Origin: Pseudomonadota bacterium
GTDB lineage: Bacteria > Pseudomonadota > Gammaproteobacteria > Steroidobacterales > Steroidobacteraceae
Assembly: GCA_021850555.1 (NCBI GenBank)
Contig: JAJZLX010000070.1
Coordinates: 1 to 6,377, forward strand
DNA: 6,377 nt
Direction of reading: 5' to 3'
How positions within the stretch are numbered: the first letter of the stretch is position 1; every line of letters begins with the position of its first letter. Positions 1 to 3,035 of this stretch are shown in pieces. The position numbers and the translations under genes are program-made. Below the pieces are notes generated by a model that saw only the letters and a list, made by a program, of their open reading frames with translations, was not told the DNA's origin and ran no database searches.

Positions 1-832
1 GCTTGAGCGTGCGGACGACGGCTGACTTCAGGTTCGCCGCGGAGTACATCTTGGCGGGTTCCGTGAGACGTACCGATTGCTGGACGTTGTCCGCCTGCGG
101 GTTGGGTGCGTTCTTCTGCAGGTCCGTGACCATCTTCGTGTAGGCTTTCAGATACGCCATGGCGACCACTTGACCGATCTCGGTATTGGCGTAACCGCTG
201 GCGCCGCCGGCAGCGAATCCCCCGAAGAAGTCGCCCCCTCCGCCGCCGCCTGTCCAGCCGAGATCGGTCTTGCTGGCGCGCCCCTCGTCCACGGCGACTT
301 GCTCGGTCGAGCGCACGTCCGTCAGCGTCAACACGACATCGGCGGTCTTCTTGTGCAGGCTGATCCCGCCGATGAGCGCCCCGATGCCGTGAGGAAGCAA
401 TCCGCCGAGGAATCCACCGATGCTCGTTCCGCTCGCATTCGAATTGCGATTGGCGATATCCGGGACGAGAACGTAGTCCGCGGCCTTCATCTGTCCGAGG
501 CCCACGTTGGACCCCTCACGCTCTTCACCGCTCGCGGCAAGTGAGCGTTCGGCTTGTGCGGCCTGTAACCCGGCGCCTCTGTCCACCAGCGTGAAGCACC
601 CGGATCGCTCAACGTAGACCTTGATGAGTGCGGCCGGCGACTCGAGGTTCATCGATGTCCACCACGGATTCGTCGTTTGCGGGTCGTGAACTGCCAGGGT
701 GCCGATCTTGTGGCTGCACGTGGGGATCTGGGGTGAGGCCGAGTCTGCGAACGCTGGCGACGCCGCGAGAGCGCCCCCGGCGAGCAGCATGACCCAGAAC
801 CATGAACGGTGCGTAAAAGTGCAGATCTTCAT
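1..832 (-). CDS. CsgG/HfaB-family exported protein with C-terminal SH3-like domain, partial (cut by left window edge)
   Basis: 277 codons are visible from an ATG at 832; the reading frame runs off the left edge. Residues 1-29 look like a Sec signal peptide: basic start, hydrophobic run VMLLAGGALAA, then an AFA|DS cleavage site. There is no lipobox, although classical CsgG is a lipoprotein. Residues about 40-240 follow the CsgG pattern: an IKVYVERSGCFTLVDRG segment near 70-86, ADYVLVPDI at 118-126, a beta-strand pair TADVVLTLTDVRSTEQVAVDE at 163-183 (split here as TADVVLTL / TDVRSTEQVAVDE), and a terminal helix from about 219. A glycine-rich stretch (about 137-157) and a Gly6 run (195-200) lie where CsgG has its pore-forming hairpins. 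From about 256, EPAKMYSAANLKSAVVRTLK resembles the start of a bacterial SH3 domain. The family forms outer-membrane channels or envelope assemblies; pore formation here is inference. The Shine-Dalgarno AAAGGTGA (839-846) lies 6 bases upstream. No csgA, B, E or F genes are visible. Confidence 0.82.
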   Translation of the reverse strand, partial: MKICTFTHRSWFWVMLLAGGALAASPAFADSASPQIPTCSHKIGTLAVHDPQTTNPWWTSMNLESPAALIKVYVERSGCFTLVDRGAGLQAAQAERSLAASGEEREGSNVGLGQMKAADYVLVPDIANRNSNASGTSIGGFLGGLLPHGIGALIGGISLHKKTADVVLTLTDVRSTEQVAVDEGRASKTDLGWTGGGGGGDFFGGFAAGGASGYANTEIGQVVAMAYLKAYTKMVTDLQKNAPNPQADNVQQSVRLTEPAKMYSAANLKSAVVRTLK

Positions 833-833
833 C

Positions 834-843
834 GGTGATCACC
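834..843. promoter_or_regulatory. Perfect 10-bp palindrome over the ribosome binding site of the CsgG-like gene
   Basis: GGTGATCACC is its own reverse complement. On the minus strand it overlaps the Shine-Dalgarno AAAGGTGA and ends one base before the start codon. It could be a small operator or a translational control site, but a 10-base palindrome may also be chance. Confidence 0.3.
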
Positions 844-897
844 TTTGTGGTGGACTACGGGTACACGCGTCTGTCGTTGCCGTTCGACCGGCGCTCC

Positions 898-929
898 ATG
901 CCGCGCCGGCCCGCGCGGGTCGGCGGCAT
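898..929 (-). other. Strong GC-rich hairpin in the leader of the CsgG-like gene
   Basis: The arms starting ATGCC and ending GGCAT pair over about 13 base pairs, with one G-T pair, a 2-base bulge and a GCGC loop. No T-run follows on either strand, so it is not a standard intrinsic terminator. It lies 66 bases upstream of the CsgG-like start codon, downstream of the candidate promoter at 960-987, so it would be in the mRNA leader. A role in mRNA stability, attenuation or Rho-linked termination of the upstream transcript is inference. Confidence 0.45.
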
Positions 930-959
930 GGCGTCCCGCCGTCGTACTGTCTTCCTGCG

Positions 960-987
960 CGCATACCATCTGTCGATTTCCCGTCAA
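960..987 (-). promoter_or_regulatory. Candidate sigma-70 promoter for the CsgG-like gene
   Basis: Read on the minus strand, TTGACG (982-987) is followed after 16 bases by TATGCG (960-965). A TGG triplet directly before the -10 gives an extended -10 character. Transcription would begin near 953, giving a leader of about 120 bases that contains the hairpin at 898-929. The -35 is near consensus; the -10 is only moderate. Confidence 0.38.
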
Positions 988-989
988 CC

Positions 990-1013
990 GCGCCTGCTGC
1001 CCGGGGCAGGCGC
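990..1013 (-). other. Hairpin just downstream of the small membrane protein gene
   Basis: A perfect 8-bp stem GCGCCTGC/GCAGGCGC (990-997 with 1006-1013) encloses an 8-base loop. It begins about 30 bases after the stop codon of the gene at 1043-1276. There is no T-run on the minus-strand side, so it may be a transcript-end stabiliser or a Rho-dependent end instead of a canonical terminator. Confidence 0.35.
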
Positions 1014-1042
1014 TTCGCTGTGCCTCAATTGACTGCCGTTCC

Positions 1043-1276
1043 TCATTGGGCGGCGCGCCTGGATTCGATGTTCTTCAGGCGGTCCCGGATGTCATTCAGT
1101 ACAAGCAATGCGCCGAATGCCGCGGCTCCGAATATTCCAAGGAAAATTACCCCGATTATCGCGCCAAAGAAGCCTTTGTACGCCCAGCCCCCGATGAAAC
1201 CAGCGAGCAGGAATAACCAAAGTGCCGCTTCCAACAGTACCGCATAAACGTTGACGACTATTTTCGAGAGAACCAT
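1043..1276 (-). CDS. Small two-helix inner-membrane protein, unknown function
   Basis: I do not recognise the family. The 77-residue product is almost entirely two hydrophobic helices: about 9-32 (VYAVLLEAALWLFLLAGF is the core) and 36-60, a glycine- and alanine-rich segment containing GVIFLGIFGAAAFGALL. GxxxG-like spacing there could support helix packing or oligomerisation. A short charged tail NDIRDRLKNIESRRAAQ follows and is probably cytoplasmic because it is basic. The ATG at 1276 is supported by GGAG (1282-1285) 5 bases upstream. By eye the gene is less GC-rich than its neighbours, which may only reflect its hydrophobic codons. It lies between the lipoprotein gene and the CsgG-like gene on the same strand, suggesting an envelope-related role. 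Confidence 0.75.
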   Translation of the reverse strand: MVLSKIVVNVYAVLLEAALWLFLLAGFIGGWAYKGFFGAIIGVIFLGIFGAAAFGALLVLNDIRDRLKNIESRRAAQ

Positions 1277-1369
1277 GTTTGCTCCAGGGTTTCAAAGGGT
1301 CGGGTGGGGCGACGGCTGAGCGGGATGATTTCCGTGTGGTCCTGCCTCGGGCATCGCGGTCTCGGTGGT

Positions 1370-1385
1370 CAGGGCGTGCGCCCTG
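1370..1385 (-). other. Short hairpin after the lipoprotein gene
   Basis: CAGGGCG and CGCCCTG (1370-1376 and 1379-1385) form a compact stem 18 bases past the lipoprotein stop codon on the minus strand. No T-run follows, so a transcription end here is only possible. The remaining bases between this gene and the next (1277-1402) show nothing else clear. Confidence 0.3.
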
Positions 1386-1402
1386 CTGCGTTCGATGTCT
1401 CC

Positions 1403-1816
1403 TCAGTCCTGCGCGGTGTCCAAGAGCCATTTCCCGTTGAGCTTGACCCAGTTGTCAGTCGACTTCTGGGTGGTCCCGTCGCGGAATTTCATCTCGGCGG
1501 TGACCTGGGCGTGGCTGCCGTCGATTGTTTTTGCCGACAGGATCTTCACCAGTTCGACTCCTCCGTGGGCCTCGGCTTTCTGGTGGAGCGCCCCGATCGC
1601 CGCGCGCAGCTTGCTGCTGACGCCCATGGCTTGTGCATCGGGCGAGATGTCGGCCATATCGATCATCTTCATCGCCCTGTCGGTGTTTCCGTTGCCGATC
1701 GCACTGTAGAACTGCTTGCTTGCGCTCTTGGGTCCGCTCGAACACGCCGTCAAGGCGGCCGTGATGGCCGCGACGAGGATCAGTCTGTGTGGGGTTTCTC
1801 TGCGACTCAGAGGCAT
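1403..1816 (-). CDS. DUF4878-like small lipoprotein
   Basis: The 137-residue product has a type II signal peptide: basic start MPLSRRE, hydrophobic core RLILVAAITAA, and lipobox LTAC with the lipidated cysteine at residue 25. Serine at +2 favours sorting to the outer membrane. The mature part (about 31-135) matches the pattern of the DUF4878 / NTF2-like lipoprotein group. It starts ASKQFYSAIGNGNTDRAMK and then has a helical stretch to about 85. It ends with beta strands including HAQVTAEMKFRDG and the typical final strand NWVKLNGKWLLD. The biochemical role of that group is unknown; a small cone-shaped ligand- or protein-binding fold is usual. The Shine-Dalgarno AGGTGA (1820-1825) lies inside the end of the upstream hydrolase gene and the two genes overlap by 10 bases, so translational coupling is likely. 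Confidence 0.85.
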   Translation of the reverse strand: MPLSRRETPHRLILVAAITAALTACSSGPKSASKQFYSAIGNGNTDRAMKMIDMADISPDAQAMGVSSKLRAAIGALHQKAEAHGGVELVKILSAKTIDGSHAQVTAEMKFRDGTTQKSTDNWVKLNGKWLLDTAQD

Positions 1817-2367
1817 GGATCACCTGTATGTTGAGTGAAGAGGCCCGGTAAGATCAGTTCGCGGGCTCCAAACATCGGTAACGCGAAGGACGGGAACGGC
1901 GGCTGAGGAGCCGGAATTCCCGCTGTGGTGAAAATCCTCCAGAGAAGTGAAGTGCAGTACATCGCGTCCGTGCGGGTCCAGTCGTAGCTGCCATCGAACG
2001 GCATGCCCACATGTCGGAGCGCCGCATGCCGCAGCCCGGCCGCGGTCTGTGCGTTGGCGACCGGCAGCGGCATAAGGCGGGCGCAGACACTTTGCGAGGC
2101 GAACTCGGCAAACGGGACGTGGCGCACGCGGCCATCCTGTCCTTCACCCGGATCGGCGTGCACGACACTCCACGTTCCCGAGGAGGGGTGCTCGAACGCG
2201 AGACCCAGGTGAGTCCATTTGCAGGACGGGTCTTTGCCGCGAAGTATCCTGGCCTCGAGCCCGCGTCCCTGGCGGGCGGCGATTGCTATGCGGGAATGTC
2301 TCGCCATCAGCGAATGGATCCCGACCGAGTCGCGATCCGGTCCGGCCAACGGTTGCGAGGCGGACAA
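1807..2367 (-). CDS. YiiX-type permuted NlpC/P60 (papain-like) cysteine hydrolase
   Basis: The product resembles the YiiX/YebB-like permuted NlpC/P60 family, in which the catalytic histidine precedes the cysteine. Counting from the TTG at 2367 (186 residues), the motifs are RQGRGLEARIL (32-42), KWTHLGLAF with the candidate catalytic His53, VVHADPGEG (68-76), GMPFDGSYDW (121-130) and DAMYCTSLLWRIF with the candidate nucleophile Cys138. Related enzymes act on amide or ester bonds of peptidoglycan peptides or lipids; the substrate here is unknown. The family's usual GDLVF before the RGRG segment is replaced by RIAIAA, and I see no signal peptide, which is odd for an envelope enzyme. The start is uncertain: the ATG at 2307 (residue 21) would keep the motifs and lose little, and neither start has a strong ribosome site. 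An in-frame stop at 2392-2394 limits any extension. The stop overlaps the lipoprotein start. Confidence 0.75.
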   Translation of the reverse strand: MSASQPLAGPDRDSVGIHSLMARHSRIAIAARQGRGLEARILRGKDPSCKWTHLGLAFEHPSSGTWSVVHADPGEGQDGRVRHVPFAEFASQSVCARLMPLPVANAQTAAGLRHAALRHVGMPFDGSYDWTRTDAMYCTSLLWRIFTTAGIPAPQPPFPSFALPMFGARELILPGLFTQHTGDPCL

Positions 2368-2370
2368 CCG
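2350..2370 (-). other. Hairpin over the candidate TTG start of the hydrolase
   Basis: CGGTTG (2350-2355) and CAACCG (2365-2370) form a 6-bp stem with a 9-base loop. The TTG codon at 2365-2367 sits inside one arm. If the mRNA folds this way the TTG would be hidden, which slightly favours the ATG at 2307 as the true start. Confidence 0.25.
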
Positions 2371-2444
2371 GTGGCAATCGGTCTGGGTGGCTCATGAGCG
2401 AAGCCGGTATCCACGACGCATTCCTGCCGGTGTCGCTTTGGCCC

Positions 2445-2468
2445 CGATGCTCGGTGAGCTCGTTTTTT
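2445..2468 (+). terminator. Intrinsic terminator on the plus strand with no plus-strand gene upstream
   Basis: CGA-T-GCTC (2445-2452) pairs with GAGC-TCG (2456-2462) across a GGT loop, giving 7 base pairs with a single-base bulge, followed directly by six T residues (2463-2468). This is the standard layout of a Rho-independent terminator. Everything upstream on the plus strand in this window is antisense to the envelope genes, so the transcript it would end is unknown. Confidence 0.5.
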
Positions 2469-2570
2469 GAGGGCCGGCCCGGTTTGCGGGAGGTGTTCCT
2501 CGGCAGGGCGCGCCGCGGGCTGTGCCGTTTGTCGGATCACCGGCTCGCTGGGCCCATCTGGAGTCCGGTC

Positions 2571-2586
2571 GCCCGGGGACGTCCCG
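2571..2586. repeat. GC-rich inverted repeat
   Basis: A near-palindrome around GGGACGTCCC (CCGGGGACGTCCCGG) can form a 5-bp stem with a short loop. An outer pairing of CGCCC with GGGCG nearby may extend it. Function unknown. Confidence 0.3.
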
Positions 2587-2779
2587 GAACGGGGGCGCGA
2601 CACGATGTGGAGCGAGTCTAGAAAACGGACGTCCTCCCTCGCTGGTCGCGCACGCGTTCGGGCGGAAAGGGCCTGCAAGGCGAGCGGCAAGGGGCCGGAG
2701 GGAGCGGTCGCGATGCACTCCGTTCGGGTCTGAGTTCCCGGATGTGCGCCTGCGGGCCCGTTCCAGGCGAAGCCCGGAA

Positions 2780-2816
2780 GGCGCCAATTTGCAGCTCGAG
2801 GGAGGCTGCGGGCGCC
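2780..2816. repeat. Two-part hairpin in the intergenic region
   Basis: GGCGCC (2780-2785) pairs with GGCGCC (2811-2816). Inside it, GCAGC (2791-2795) pairs with GCTGC (2805-2809) around a 9-base loop, separated from the outer stem by an asymmetric internal loop (AATTT against G). No T-run follows on the plus strand. It may be part of a structured RNA or an interspersed palindromic element; the sequence alone does not decide. Confidence 0.35.
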
Positions 2817-2955
2817 CCGAACGGCGGGTCGTCTTGTACGGCTTGCGCTGTAGGGTGAGAATTCCATGGTCTTCGGCGGCCTGGGCGGTTCTCGCGGACG
2901 TGCGAGGCCGCTCATCAGGGGGGGAGGCTTGTAGCAGTGTGGGGCGGGGTCTGTC

Positions 2956-2982
2956 TTTACCGGACATTCACCAATCTCTAAT
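2956..2982 (+). promoter_or_regulatory. Candidate promoter for the kinase gene
   Basis: TTTACC (2956-2961) and TCTAAT (2977-2982) are 4/6 and 5/6 matches to the sigma-70 hexamers, with a short 15-base spacer. They lie in the least GC-rich part of the intergenic region. Transcription would begin near 2989, giving a leader of about 45 bases. A small hairpin, CGCCG-AAAC-CGGCG (2984-2997), overlaps that start. The short spacer keeps confidence low. Confidence 0.28.
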
Positions 2983-3035
2983 CCGCCGAAACCGGCGCAA
3001 GAACAAATAGTTAAGAGCGCGAGGGGGCGATCTTC

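Larger units (their letters stand above)
2368..3035. other. Long GC-rich divergent intergenic region without a convincing gene
   Basis: Open frames exist on both strands, up to about 200 codons, but their products are rich in Arg, Pro, Ser and Gly. They have no hydrophobic core pattern, recognisable motif or supported start, as expected for chance frames in GC-rich DNA. The region holds a perfect palindrome GCTCATGAGC (2390-2399), an intrinsic terminator on the plus strand (2445-2468), GC-rich hairpins near 2571-2586 and 2780-2816, and a less GC-rich stretch from about 2950 that should carry the kinase promoter. Promoters for the minus-strand hydrolase operon must also lie here, but I could not single one out. 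Confidence 0.6.

Noticed and set aside
77..544. 155-codon plus-strand open frame at the left edge
   Set aside because: It is antisense to the CsgG-like gene, whose signal peptide, strands and terminal domain are clearly coded on the minus strand.
1304..1834. 176-codon plus-strand open frame
   Set aside because: It is the complement of the lipoprotein gene, which has a good lipobox, ribosome site and C-terminal signature.
2307..2967. Two overlapping minus-strand open frames of about 190-200 codons in the intergenic region
   Set aside because: Composition is Arg/Pro/Ser-rich without hydrophobic periodicity or motifs, and the frames overlap each other and the hydrolase start. I treat them as chance frames.
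2522..3010. 162-codon plus-strand open frame ahead of the kinase gene
   Set aside because: Low-complexity basic composition, no motif and no clear ribosome site. The last part overlaps the likely kinase promoter.
2984..3014. Integron attC-like site suggested by the hairpin and GTTAAG near 3010
   Set aside because: The paired conserved core sites expected of attC are not present, and no cassette-like arrangement surrounds it.
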